Numbered from the stretch's first letter, positions 18,042-25,990 are shown. The stretch: 46,812 nt of DNA from Bacteroides sp. (GCA_017471925.1 JAFURM010000044.1:1-46812), one strand, 5' to 3'. Program-made: numbers and translations. The notes: generated by a model not told the origin, from the letters alone.

Positions 18042-19145
18042 TTACTTGTCGTTATATGCTTCTGTCAATGCCTTCATGATGTCGCCGGCCTTGCCGTCAT
18101 CGCCAAATCCGCCCATGTTATAGGAGGGCCATCCCAAACCGTCGTAGCAGGCAGGCTTCCATCCGCCATACACCTGCGGCTCCCAATAGAAGACGCCCTT
18201 GCAGACCTCCTTGGCCTCGTTGTGCATCAAGCCCATGAAATGCCTCAGGGTATTGATAGCCTCCTGGCCGGTCTCCGGCTTCACGCCCACCTCGCTTATC
18301 ATCACGGGCAGCTGATAGGTGGAGGCCCACGTCTGTACGTTCCTCAGGGCCAGTTCGTTCATCTCCTTCCAGGACTTGTCCCGATGCATCTGGGGATAGT
18401 GGGAAAGGGCTATCATGTCTGTCTTTCCGCCTCGTTTGGCAAACTCGGCCAGCCACCAGGAGTTGGTCTCCGTGTCCCAGGCATTGTCGATGTGAATCAT
18501 CACCAGGGCCTGGGGACAAGCCGCCTTGGCTGCCTCGTAGCCGGCATTGCTCAGGGCTACATAGTTGTCCCATCCGCCCTCCACCGGACCTTCACTGTCA
18601 TAGAGCCGGCCCACGGGATGCAACATGCCGGGACGGGTCTCATTGCCCACCTGTATCCACTTGGGAGTGACATCGACGGCCTTCAAGGCATCCAGCACCT
18701 CCGTGGTGTGTCCGGCCACGGCCTTCTTCAATCCCTCTACATCCAATCCTTCCCAGTCGGCAGGAATCTCCTGACGGCTGGGGTCGGCAAACCAGTCGCT
18801 GTAGTGGAAGTCTATCATCACCTCCATACCCTGCGCCTTGGCACGCCGGGCGGCTTCCACCACACTCGCCTTGTCACTGCACTTAGCCTGATAAGGGCTC
18901 TTGGAAGAGTCTACCCACACCCTCAGGCGGATGGCATTGACTCCAGCCTCTTTCAACACTTCATAGCAATCGGCTTCCGTTCCGTCGGCCTTGTAGAAGG
19001 GTACGCTGTCGGCCTCCATTTCGGCCAGCCAACTGATGTCCGCACCTTTGGCAAAGTCTTCCGGTTGCTCCGCCGGCTTCTCCGCACACCGGGCGGCAAG
19101 CAGCATCAGGGCCGCAGCCCCTATCCATTGTATCATTCTGTTCAT
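18042..19145 (-). CDS. GH53 endo-beta-1,4-galactanase lipoprotein (second in operon)
   Basis: This 367-residue protein has a lipoprotein signal with Cys20 (LLAARC). The GH53 barrel starts with FAKGADISWLAEME and continues NAIRLRVWVD and MIDFHYSDWFADPS. The acid/base is Glu169 in IQVGNETRPG and the nucleophile Glu285 in VMISEVGV. The C-terminal KGVFYWEPQVYGGW motif is typical of the family. GH53 enzymes cut beta-1,4-galactan side chains of pectin (type I arabinogalactan). It lies 20 bp after a GH53 paralogue and 5 bp before GH2. The two paralogues share motifs but differ throughout, so the duplication is old or one copy was acquired. Confidence 0.94.
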   Translation of the reverse strand: MNRMIQWIGAAALMLLAARCAEKPAEQPEDFAKGADISWLAEMEADSVPFYKADGTEADCYEVLKEAGVNAIRLRVWVDSSKSPYQAKCSDKASVVEAARRAKAQGMEVMIDFHYSDWFADPSRQEIPADWEGLDVEGLKKAVAGHTTEVLDALKAVDVTPKWIQVGNETRPGMLHPVGRLYDSEGPVEGGWDNYVALSNAGYEAAKAACPQALVMIHIDNAWDTETNSWWLAEFAKRGGKTDMIALSHYPQMHRDKSWKEMNELALRNVQTWASTYQLPVMISEVGVKPETGQEAINTLRHFMGLMHNEAKEVCKGVFYWEPQVYGGWKPACYDGLGWPSYNMGGFGDDGKAGDIMKALTEAYNDK

Positions 19146-19165
19146 ACCTTATATATATAATGAGA

Positions 19166-20323
19166 TTAGTTTTCTGCAAACGCATCCATAATCACCGTGG
19201 GACGGCCATCGGCGGTGAAGGCACCCAGACGGTAGGGGCCGGGACGGCACTCGGGTTCCCAATAGAAGACACCCTTGCAACGGCCATTGGTATTCTCCTT
19301 GCATTGTTTCAGCAGGAGGGCCAGTTGCTGCTTGCCGCTGTTCAGCACAGTCGTAGAGGCCAGATTGCCCTTGTCGTCGCCACACTCCATACCGGTCTCC
19401 ACAATCATCACGTCACAGTTGTAACGGCTGGATACCTTCTTCACGTTGGCAATGCAGTCAGTAATGGTCTTCTCGGGGGTATAGGTGCTATTGGACTGCA
19501 TGGTCCAGTAAGGATAGATGGACATGCCTATCATGTCCCACTTGCCGCCGTTCTTCTTCAGCTCATCAAAGAACCAGGTATAGAGCCCCTCGTCGTAACC
19601 GTTATCCAGATGGACGATGACGATGGCATTGGGGAAGACCTCTTTTACGGCATTGTAGCCGGTGGTCACGAAGGCACCCAGATTGCCCCAGTTCATGGGG
19701 TACTTCACCACGTTATTCTCCGTCACATCCCATGAGGCACCGCTCAGGGCCTTGTCTTCGTCCCACAACATACCCGGACGTATTTCATTGCCCACCTGCA
19801 CCCATTTGGGCGTAACGCCTTCTGCCTTCAGGGCCTGAAGCACCTCCTTGGTGTGATTGGCCAACGCCTTCTTCAGATCGGCCAGGGCAAGTCCTTTCCA
19901 GGCGGCAGGCTTGTACTGTTTGGAGGGGTCGGCCCAGTCGTCACTGTAGTGGAAGTCTATCATCACGTCCATGCCCAATGCGGCCGCACGCTTGGCCTTC
20001 ACCACGACATCAGCCTTGTCGCACCACTTCGTGGGGTTCACCCACACACGCAGACGGATGGCGTTCAGCCCCAATTCCTTCATCAGGGCCGTACACTCGC
20101 GCTTCTCGCCTGCCTTATTGTAGAATTGATGTCCCTCGGCTTCCAGTTCGGTGACCCAGCTGATGTCTGCCCCTTCGGCAAACGTCGATTCGATTGGAGC
20201 GGGTTCCGGCTCGGGGGTAGGAGTGGGTACTACAGGTTCTTCGGAAGTGCTGCCACTTCCACCACATGCACAGAAGCAAAGGGCTGCTCCTGCCATCAAT
20301 AAGAATAGTCTCTTGAGTTTCAT
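19166..20323 (-). CDS. GH53 endo-beta-1,4-galactanase lipoprotein (first in operon)
   Basis: This 385-residue protein has lipobox CFCAC with Cys20 and then a Pro/Glu-rich spacer (TPTPEPEPAP) that would hold the enzyme away from the membrane. The GH53 motifs are FAEGADISWVTELE, NAIRLRVWVN and MIDFHYSDDWADPS; acid/base Glu180 is in VQVGNEIRPG and nucleophile Glu309 in VMIVETGME. The end, KGVFYWEPECRPGPYRLGAF, is the usual substrate-cleft loop. The long spacer suggests a surface-exposed enzyme, while the second GH53, without such a spacer, may work closer to the membrane; this is inference. It leads the operon from a promoter with TATCTTTG. Confidence 0.94.
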   Translation of the reverse strand: MKLKRLFLLMAGAALCFCACGGSGSTSEEPVVPTPTPEPEPAPIESTFAEGADISWVTELEAEGHQFYNKAGEKRECTALMKELGLNAIRLRVWVNPTKWCDKADVVVKAKRAAALGMDVMIDFHYSDDWADPSKQYKPAAWKGLALADLKKALANHTKEVLQALKAEGVTPKWVQVGNEIRPGMLWDEDKALSGASWDVTENNVVKYPMNWGNLGAFVTTGYNAVKEVFPNAIVIVHLDNGYDEGLYTWFFDELKKNGGKWDMIGMSIYPYWTMQSNSTYTPEKTITDCIANVKKVSSRYNCDVMIVETGMECGDDKGNLASTTVLNSGKQQLALLLKQCKENTNGRCKGVFYWEPECRPGPYRLGAFTADGRPTVIMDAFAEN

Positions 20324-20353
20324 AGTGTATTATTTAAAGATTCTACTACAACA

Positions 20354-20367
20354 TTTGCGCAAAGATA
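20354..20367 (-). promoter_or_regulatory. Promoter -7 of the GH53-GH53-GH2 operon, overlapping a 10-bp palindrome
   Basis: TATCTTTG (20367-20360 on the minus strand) lies 36 bases before the ATG; TTG at 20390-20388 is a weak -33 at 20 bp. The perfect palindrome TTTGCGCAAA (20354-20363) overlaps the end of the -7 box and the probable start site, where a bound repressor would block transcription. Confidence 0.65.
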
Positions 20368-20547
20368 GGGAACTTGGCGGAATTGCACAACTGTAAATCG
20401 CCAAAAACGCTTTTTTCTCCGGCTGTATGGGATATCGCATGAGTTTTTACGCCCCTGTCCGGAAATAATTTCTTCCAGGTCTTCGCGAAAAAAAGGAAAG
20501 GGGAAGGAGAGTAAAGGGAGAGAAGAAGGAGGAGAAAGAGGCATTCA

Positions 20548-20561
20548 TGCAAACGTTTGCA
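20548..20561. promoter_or_regulatory. LacI-family operator (perfect 14-bp palindrome)
   Basis: TGCAAACGTTTGCA is fully self-complementary, with the central CG and AAACGTTT core typical of LacI/PurR-type operators. It lies in the intergenic region shared by the GH53 operon and the lacI-type gene, 136 bp before the regulator's ATG. Confidence 0.8.
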
Positions 20562-20626
20562 CAAACTTTCCGGCCGTTATTGCGGTGAGGGACAGGACAT
20601 TCTCTGAGGCATCCGCTACTTTTGTA

Positions 20627-20652
20627 ACGCAAACAGTCATACGGATTTGCGT
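20627..20652. promoter_or_regulatory. Inverted repeat overlapping the lacI-type promoter
   Basis: ACGCAAA (20627-20633) and TTTGCGT (20646-20652) are exact inverted arms 12 bp apart. The right arm contains the -33 TTTG (20646-20649) of the promoter below, so binding here would compete with RNA polymerase. Confidence 0.6.
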
Positions 20653-20677
20653 ATAACCGGAAAATCAACTACCTTTG
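20646..20677 (+). promoter_or_regulatory. Promoter of the LacI-type regulator gene
   Basis: TTTG (20646-20649), a 20-bp spacer and TACCTTTG (20670-20677) precede the ATG at 20697 by 19 bases. This is close to the Bacteroides consensus of TTTG-N19-TAnnTTTG. Confidence 0.75.
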
Positions 20678-20696
20678 GCTGGAATAACAACATACC

Positions 20697-21701
20697 ATGA
20701 ACAAAACTCAGATTACCATCAAAGACATAGCACGGGCGCTGAAGGTCTCTCCCTCGACCGTATCGAGAGCACTGAAGGACAATCCGGACATCAGTCAGGA
20801 GACGCGCGACCTCATCCATGCCTATGCCAAAGAGCACAACTACAAGCCGAACTTCCTGGCCGTGAACCTGAGAGCCAGCCGAAGCAATACGATAGGCGTC
20901 ATTGTGCCCCAACTGGTACACCACTTCTTTTCGTGTGTGTTGAGCGGCATTGAGAAAGCGGCGGCCGAAGCCGGTTACAATATCCTGGTGGCACAAAGCA
21001 ACGAGTCGTGCGAGCAGGAGGTGAAAATCGTACACTCTTTCCTGGCTGCCCGCGTATGTGGAGTCATTGCCTCCTTAGCCAAAGACACGGCCCGCTATGA
21101 ACACTACGAGGAACTGCTGAACAACAATATCCCCATCGTATTCTATGACCGCATCTGCACCGGGCTGAAGACCGAGCGTGTAGTCGTGGACGACTATGCC
21201 GGCTCTTTCGCTGCAGTGGAATACATGATACAGACAGGATGCAAGCGCATCCACTTCTATGGTGCAGACCCGCACTTAGAGATTACCAAGAACAGACGCA
21301 ACGGCTATCTGGACGCCATGCGCAAATACAAGATGCGGGTCAGCGACGACATGATTCACCTGTGCGACACCCGCGAACGGGCCATTGCCATCACCCCCGA
21401 CCTATTGGAGGCTCCCGACGGGCCGGACGCCTTCTTCGCCATCAACGACGAGACGGCCTCCGGCATCCTGTATGCCTGCAAGCTGACGGGCAAACGGGTG
21501 CCTGAGGAGATTTCCATCTGCGGCTTCACCGATGGTGCCATCGCACAAAACACCGACCCCAAGCTGACCACCGTGGAGCAGCATGGTGACGAAGTGGGGC
21601 GCAACGCCTTCTGCATCCTGCGCAACAAGTTAGAGGGAAACGACAAGAACCTCAACAAGATAGTGAAGACGAACCTGGTGGTGAGGGGAACCACGAAATA
21701 A
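20697..21701 (+). CDS. LacI-family transcriptional regulator
   Basis: This 334-residue protein has an N-terminal LacI helix-turn-helix and hinge (ITIKDIARALKVSPSTVSRAL, then DLIHAYAKEHNYKPNFLAVNLR), followed by a periplasmic-binding-protein-like sugar domain (NTIGVIVPQLVHHFF to the C-terminus, with GFTDGAIAQNTDPKLTTVEQ). Such proteins are usually repressors released by a sugar or oligosaccharide. It is divergent from the GH53-GH53-GH2 operon and 39 bp ahead of a sugar MFS gene. With the 14-bp operator upstream, it most likely controls both directions. In Bacteroides glycan loci, hybrid two-component or sigma/anti-sigma control is more usual. Confidence 0.93.
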   Translation: MNKTQITIKDIARALKVSPSTVSRALKDNPDISQETRDLIHAYAKEHNYKPNFLAVNLRASRSNTIGVIVPQLVHHFFSCVLSGIEKAAAEAGYNILVAQSNESCEQEVKIVHSFLAARVCGVIASLAKDTARYEHYEELLNNNIPIVFYDRICTGLKTERVVVDDYAGSFAAVEYMIQTGCKRIHFYGADPHLEITKNRRNGYLDAMRKYKMRVSDDMIHLCDTRERAIAITPDLLEAPDGPDAFFAINDETASGILYACKLTGKRVPEEISICGFTDGAIAQNTDPKLTTVEQHGDEVGRNAFCILRNKLEGNDKNLNKIVKTNLVVRGTTK

Positions 21702-21740
21702 CGTAAAAGAGGAAACTAAAAACAAAGCATAGAAACAGAT

Positions 21741-23090
21741 ATGAAAACAAAACCTGATTTGAGTTTTTGGAAGCTATGGAACATCAGTTTCGGCTTCTTC
21801 GGCGTACAGATTGCCTACGCCTTGCAGAGTGCAAACATCAGCCGCATCTTCTCCACCCTGGGGGCTGACCCGCACAGCTTGAGTTACTTCTGGATTCTGC
21901 CTCCGCTGGCAGGCATCATTGTGCAACCCATCGTGGGCGCGGCCAGCGACAAGACATGGACAAGGTTCGGCCGTCGCATCCCCTACCTGTTCATCGGCTC
22001 GCTGATTGCCGTATTGGTGATGTGCCTGCTGCCCAACGCCGGCAGTTTCGGCATGGCGGTAAGCACGGCCATGATATTCGGTCTGGTGTCACTGATGTTT
22101 CTCGACACCTCCATCAACATGGCCATGCAGCCGTTCAAGATGATGGTGGGCGACATGGTGAACGAGAAGCAGAAAGGCCTGGCCTACTCCATACAGAGTT
22201 TCCTCTGCAATGCCGGTAGCCTGGTGGGTTATGTCTTCCCCTACCTATTCGCCTGGTTGGGCATCAAGAATGTCGCCGAAGCCGGTGTCATCCCCGACTC
22301 CGTCATCTACGCCTTCTATATCGGCGCAACCATCCTGATTTTCTGTGTCATCTACACCACCGTCAAGGTGAAGGAGATGCCCCCCGCAGAATATGCCGAA
22401 TACCACGGCATTACCGAAGAGCAGAAGAGCGAAAAGGTGAACATGCTGAAACTGCTGGTAAAAGCCCCGAAAGCTTTCTGGACCGTGGGACTCGTGCAGT
22501 TCTTCTGCTGGTTTGCCTTCATGTTCATGTGGACCTACACCAACGGCAGCGTAGCTGCCAATGCCTTTGACGCTCCCAGCATACTGAAGGAGGGCAAGAT
22601 GGTGCTCGACACGGCCAGCGCCCAATATCAGGACGCAGGCGACTGGGTGGGCATCCTGTTTGCCGTGCAGGCCATCGGTTCCGTATTGTGGGCCGTATGT
22701 ATTCCCATGTTCAAGAACCGCCGTTTCATCTATGCCTTGAGTCTGGTGTTGGGCGGCCTGGGCTTCATATCCACCTACTTCTTCCATGACCCCTATCTGC
22801 TGTTCATCTCCTTCCTGCTCATCGGATGCGCCTGGGCAGCCATGCTGGCCCTGCCTTTCACCATCCTGACCAATGCCTTGAGCGGCGGACACATGGGTAC
22901 CTATCTGGGACTGTTCAACGGCACCATCTGCATCCCGCAGATTGTGGCGGCCGCCCTTGGCGGCAGCATTCTCTCCCTCTTCACTCCCGAGGGCCAGCTG
23001 CCCCCTGAAATCAACATGCTGGTCATGGCAGGCGTAATGCTGATTATCGGTGCCTGCTGTGTCTACCTGATTAAGGAAGAGAAAAAGTAA
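21741..23090 (+). CDS. MFS sugar transporter, SLC45-like
   Basis: This 449-residue inner-membrane protein has about 12 hydrophobic spans. The loop between TM2 and TM3 reads SDKTWTRFGRRIPYLFIGS, typical of the SLC45/sucrose-maltose-type MFS group, with a long central loop (VKEMPPAEYAEYHGITEEQ) after TM6. It probably imports a mono- or short oligosaccharide with protons. Its position 39 bp after the LacI gene and close to galactanase genes suggests galactose or galacto-oligosaccharides, but maltose-type sugars are also possible because a GH13 gene is nearby. A strong terminator follows. Confidence 0.88.
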   Translation: MKTKPDLSFWKLWNISFGFFGVQIAYALQSANISRIFSTLGADPHSLSYFWILPPLAGIIVQPIVGAASDKTWTRFGRRIPYLFIGSLIAVLVMCLLPNAGSFGMAVSTAMIFGLVSLMFLDTSINMAMQPFKMMVGDMVNEKQKGLAYSIQSFLCNAGSLVGYVFPYLFAWLGIKNVAEAGVIPDSVIYAFYIGATILIFCVIYTTVKVKEMPPAEYAEYHGITEEQKSEKVNMLKLLVKAPKAFWTVGLVQFFCWFAFMFMWTYTNGSVAANAFDAPSILKEGKMVLDTASAQYQDAGDWVGILFAVQAIGSVLWAVCIPMFKNRRFIYALSLVLGGLGFISTYFFHDPYLLFISFLLIGCAWAAMLALPFTILTNALSGGHMGTYLGLFNGTICIPQIVAAALGGSILSLFTPEGQLPPEINMLVMAGVMLIIGACCVYLIKEEKK

Positions 23091-23109
23091 CACCTATTAA
23101 TAATAGCCT

Positions 23110-23151
23110 GCGGGCGTGCCACCGATGAAGAGGGCACGCCCGCTCTTTTTT
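23110..23151 (+). terminator. Rho-independent terminator after the MFS gene
   Basis: GCGGGCGTGCC (23110-23120) pairs perfectly with GGCACGCCCGC (23133-23143), and a run of eight T's follows after one C/T step. Confidence 0.93.
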
Positions 23152-23218
23152 CCGGCAAATAAGAACAGGAAAAGATAAATTCGAAACCTACTCTGACGAC
23201 ATATTCTGCGGAAAAGCG

Positions 23219-23226
23219 TATCTTTG
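23219..23226 (+). promoter_or_regulatory. -7 box for the DUF5063 gene
   Basis: TATCTTTG lies 27 bases before the ATG at 23254; no clear -33 element. Confidence 0.6.
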
Positions 23227-23253
23227 CGGCTGCAATGACAAGCTAAAGAGACA

Positions 23254-23901
23254 ATGAAGAAAGAAAGTCAAACTATATTTGACCGCAATGTGGTGGAATT
23301 TGTCACCGTTGCGGCAGAGTTCTGCAAGTTCCTGGAGCAGGCCGAAGGCATGAAGCGCACCGCCTTTGTAGACACAAGCCTGAAACTGCTGCCACTGCTC
23401 TACCTGAAGGCAGTCATGTTGCCCAAATGCGAAATGTTGGGCGAGGAAGCTCCCGAGACATTCGTCACCGAGGAGACTTACGAAGTGCTGAGAATCAACC
23501 TGTCGGGCATACTGGCCGACAAAGACGACTACCTGGACGTGTTCGTAAGCGACATGAAGTACAGCGACCAACCCATCACCAAATTCATTTCCGAAGACCT
23601 GGCCGACATCTACCAGGACATCAAGGACTTCATCTTTGTCTTCCAGCTGGGGCTGAATGAGACCATGAACGACTCACTGGCCATCTGCCAGGAGAACTTC
23701 ACCCTCTACTGGGGACAGAAACTGGTGAACACCCTGCGGGCCTTGCATGAGGTGAGATACGCCCCGAGCGAAGAGGAAGACGATGAGTTTGGAGAAGAGA
23801 CGTGCGACTGCCACCACGATGACTGCCACTGCGAGGGGGAAGAGCATGGACACGACTGTCACTGTGGCCAGCACCACCATCACCACCACGAACAAGCATA
23901 G
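23254..23901 (+). CDS. DUF5063-type protein with Cys/His-rich metal-binding tail
   Basis: This 215-residue protein has no signal peptide. Residues 1-170 are helical and match what I know as DUF5063, a family of unknown function found in Bacteroidota. After an acidic linker (SEEEDDEFGEE) comes a tail at about residues 183-215 with six Cys (184, 186, 191, 193, 202, 204) and more than ten His, ending in six consecutive His. This should bind several soft or borderline metal ions (Zn, Ni, Cu). The gene heads a cluster with an RNase D-like exonuclease (10 bp away) and an rRNA methyltransferase, suggesting a link to RNA metabolism. Confidence 0.85.
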   Translation: MKKESQTIFDRNVVEFVTVAAEFCKFLEQAEGMKRTAFVDTSLKLLPLLYLKAVMLPKCEMLGEEAPETFVTEETYEVLRINLSGILADKDDYLDVFVSDMKYSDQPITKFISEDLADIYQDIKDFIFVFQLGLNETMNDSLAICQENFTLYWGQKLVNTLRALHEVRYAPSEEEDDEFGEETCDCHHDDCHCEGEEHGHDCHCGQHHHHHHEQA

Positions 23902-23911
23902 AGACTGAACT

Positions 23912-24556
23912 ATGATTATCAGAAGAACAATCACCAAAGAAGAGATAACGGGGATGCCCAAAGTCGTCTTTCCCGGGAAAATACACGTGGTGAACACACC
24001 TTGGGAAGCCGAAACGGCTGTGACATACTTGAAGCAATATCCCCTGCTGGGCATCGACACGGAGACACGCCCCTCCTTCACCAAATGGCAGAACCACCAA
24101 GTGGCCCTGCTGCAAGTGGCCACACCGGAAGAGTGTTTCCTGTTCCGACTGAATCTGATGGGCATACCCCTGCCCGTCCTGCTGCTATTGGAGAATCCCC
24201 ACATCACCAAGGTAGGGCTCTCCCTGAAGGATGACTTCATGATGCTGCACAAGCGGGCACCCTTCGAGCCGCGTGGCATCGTGGAACTGCAGGAGTTCGT
24301 ACGCCCCTTCGGCATCCAGGAGATGAGCCTGCAGAAAATCTATGCCATCCTGTTCGGGGAGAAGATTTCCAAAGGGCAGCGGCTCTCCAACTGGGAGGCG
24401 CAGACACTGACCATACCCCAGCAGCAATATGCAGCGACAGACGCCTGGACCTGTATCAACATCTATCGGAAACTGCAGGAACTGGAAGCCAGCGGCGACT
24501 ATGAGATAGAAGAACTGCCCGATGAAACGGCCGACTCCACCATCCAACACTCATAA
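23912..24556 (+). CDS. 3'-5' exonuclease, RNase D-like DEDDy
   Basis: This 214-residue protein has the DnaQ-like DEDD fold: Exo I LLGIDTETRPSF (Asp and Glu metal ligands), Exo II in HITKVGLSLKDDFMML, and Exo III in QQQYAATDAWTCINIY (Tyr five residues before Asp, DEDDy type). It lacks the HRDC domains of full RNase D, as is usual for the short bacterial 'exonuclease domain-containing 2' group. It probably trims structured RNA 3' ends, although DNA cannot be excluded. It is 10 bp after the DUF5063 gene and 19 bp before the methyltransferase gene. Confidence 0.88.
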   Translation: MIIRRTITKEEITGMPKVVFPGKIHVVNTPWEAETAVTYLKQYPLLGIDTETRPSFTKWQNHQVALLQVATPEECFLFRLNLMGIPLPVLLLLENPHITKVGLSLKDDFMMLHKRAPFEPRGIVELQEFVRPFGIQEMSLQKIYAILFGEKISKGQRLSNWEAQTLTIPQQQYAATDAWTCINIYRKLQELEASGDYEIEELPDETADSTIQHS

Positions 24557-24575
24557 TGCAAAATCCAAGAACAAT

Positions 24576-25760
24576 ATGACCTATCGACTCTATCTGAAGC
24601 ACGGGAAAGAAGAATCCCTGAAGCGTTTTCACCCCTGGGTATTTTCGGGAGCCATTGCACGCATAGACGGCGAACCCGAGGAGGGGGAAGTAGTGGAAGT
24701 GTACACCGCCCAAAAAGAATTCATTGCCAAGGGACATTGGCAGATAGGCAGCATTGCCGTGCGGGTATTGACCTTCGACCCCGAGGAAGCCATAGACCGG
24801 GAATTCTGGAAACGCAAGCTGACGACCGCCTACGAGATGCGTCGCAGTATCGGTGTAGCCGACAGGAGTGACAACACCACCTACCGCTTGGTACACGGCG
24901 AAGGCGACAACCTGCCGGGACTCGTCATAGACATCTATGAACGCACGGCCGTGATGCAGGCCCACTCGGCCGGCATGCACCTGGTGCGCATGGAAATAGC
25001 CCAGGCTCTCCGCGAAGTGATGGGCGACACCATCGACAGTGTCTACTACAAGTCTGAGAATACCCTGCCCTTCAAGGCCGACCTCTATCCCGAGAACGGC
25101 TTCCTGACGGGCGACAACAAGAACAACATAGCCGTGGAGTATGGCCTGAAGTTCCACATTGACTGGCTGAAGGGACAGAAGACCGGCTTCTTTGTGGACC
25201 AACGCGAAAACCGTGCTCTTCTGGAGCGCTATGCCAAGGGACGCACGGTGCTGAACATGTTCTGCTACACCGGCGGTTTCTCGGTCTATGCCATGCGGGG
25301 CAACGCCAAGTTGGTGCACTCCGTGGACAGTTCGGCCAAGGCCATCGAACTGACCAACCGCAACATTGAGCTGAACTTCCCCGGCGATACGCGCCATGCC
25401 GCCTACGCAGAGGATGCCTTCAAATACCTGGAGCGCATGGGCGACCAGTATGACCTCATCATCCTGGATCCGCCGGCATTTGCCAAGCATCGGGATGCGC
25501 TGCGCAATGCCTTGCAGGGCTACCGCAAGTTGAACGCACGCGCTTTCGAGAAAATCAAGCCCGGCGGCATCCTGTTCACCTTCTCCTGCTCGCAGGCGGT
25601 CAGCAAGGAGAACTTCCGCACAGCCGTCTTCACCGCTGCCGCCCAGTCGGGACGCAGTGTACGCATCCTCCATCAACTCACCCAGCCGGCCGACCATCCG
25701 GTAAGCATCTACCACCCCGAAGGTGAGTATCTGAAGGGGTTGGTGCTCTACGTAGAGTAA
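24576..25760 (+). CDS. Class I rRNA (cytosine-C5) methyltransferase, RlmI-like
   Basis: This 394-residue protein has an N-terminal PUA-like domain (FHPWVFSGAIARIDGEPEEGEVVEVY), a linker domain with GFFVDQRENRALL, the SAM-binding motif VLNMFCYTGGFSVYAM, the acidic DSSAKAIELTNRNIELN, the catalytic-site motif DLIILDPPAFAKH, and Cys in FTFSCSQAV. This order is that of the RlmI family, which methylates 23S rRNA; the exact base is inferred from E. coli. The ATG at 24576 is chosen because the upstream in-frame ATG lies inside the exonuclease gene. Confidence 0.92.
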   Translation: MTYRLYLKHGKEESLKRFHPWVFSGAIARIDGEPEEGEVVEVYTAQKEFIAKGHWQIGSIAVRVLTFDPEEAIDREFWKRKLTTAYEMRRSIGVADRSDNTTYRLVHGEGDNLPGLVIDIYERTAVMQAHSAGMHLVRMEIAQALREVMGDTIDSVYYKSENTLPFKADLYPENGFLTGDNKNNIAVEYGLKFHIDWLKGQKTGFFVDQRENRALLERYAKGRTVLNMFCYTGGFSVYAMRGNAKLVHSVDSSAKAIELTNRNIELNFPGDTRHAAYAEDAFKYLERMGDQYDLIILDPPAFAKHRDALRNALQGYRKLNARAFEKIKPGGILFTFSCSQAVSKENFRTAVFTAAAQSGRSVRILHQLTQPADHPVSIYHPEGEYLKGLVLYVE

Positions 25761-25818
25761 ATAAAGCGAGCTATTTTCTTAAAAAGAATTAATAAACGGA
25801 AGAAAATAGAGAATTTCC

Positions 25819-25834
25819 TATGTTATATAACATA
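25819..25834. promoter_or_regulatory. 16-bp perfect palindrome upstream of the small-RNA promoter
   Basis: TATGTTATATAACATA is exactly self-complementary and ends 7 bases before the -7 box TACCTTTG (25842-25849). It occupies the place of the -33 element, which is otherwise missing, so it looks like the site of an activator or repressor. Confidence 0.7.
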
Positions 25835-25841
25835 AATCCAA

Positions 25842-25849
25842 TACCTTTG
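25842..25849 (+). promoter_or_regulatory. -7 box of the candidate small RNA
   Basis: TACCTTTG fits TAnnTTTG. Transcription would start near 25853-25856. Confidence 0.7.
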
Positions 25850-25852
25850 CAC

Positions 25853-25922
25853 CGTGTTTTTCATGGTATTAGATTTAAGGTTATGAAGATTGGCTGTCTG
25901 GGATAGATAGCCTTCTTTTTTT
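25853..25922 (+). ncRNA. Candidate small RNA of about 70 nt
   Basis: A promoter-terminator unit with no reading frame lies between two protein genes. After the -7 box there is a short stem (ACCGTG with CATGGT, 25851-25867), a 24-nt single-stranded stretch (25868-25891) and an intrinsic terminator, GGCTGTC (25892-25898) with GATAGCC (25906-25912) followed by a T-rich run to 25922. I have the impression that the middle stretch (TTTTTCATGGTATTAG) is conserved in other Bacteroides genomes, but cannot confirm it. It could instead be a leader of the nucleoside permease gene, but the terminator and a separate -7 box before nupG argue for an independent RNA. Confidence 0.6.
25892..25922 (+). terminator. 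Terminator of the candidate small RNA
   Basis: A 7-bp stem (one G:U) with a 7-nt loop, followed by TTCTTTTTTT. Confidence 0.8.
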
Positions 25923-25960
25923 ATATCCTCTTCCGTCGTGGTTTTATCCGATTATTTTTC

Positions 25961-25968
25961 TACATTTG
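25961..25968 (+). promoter_or_regulatory. -7 box for the nucleoside permease gene
   Basis: TACATTTG lies 22 bases before the ATG; no clear TTTG at 19 bp. Confidence 0.6.
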
Positions 25969-25990
25969 CGCGTTAATTAATCACAGTATC

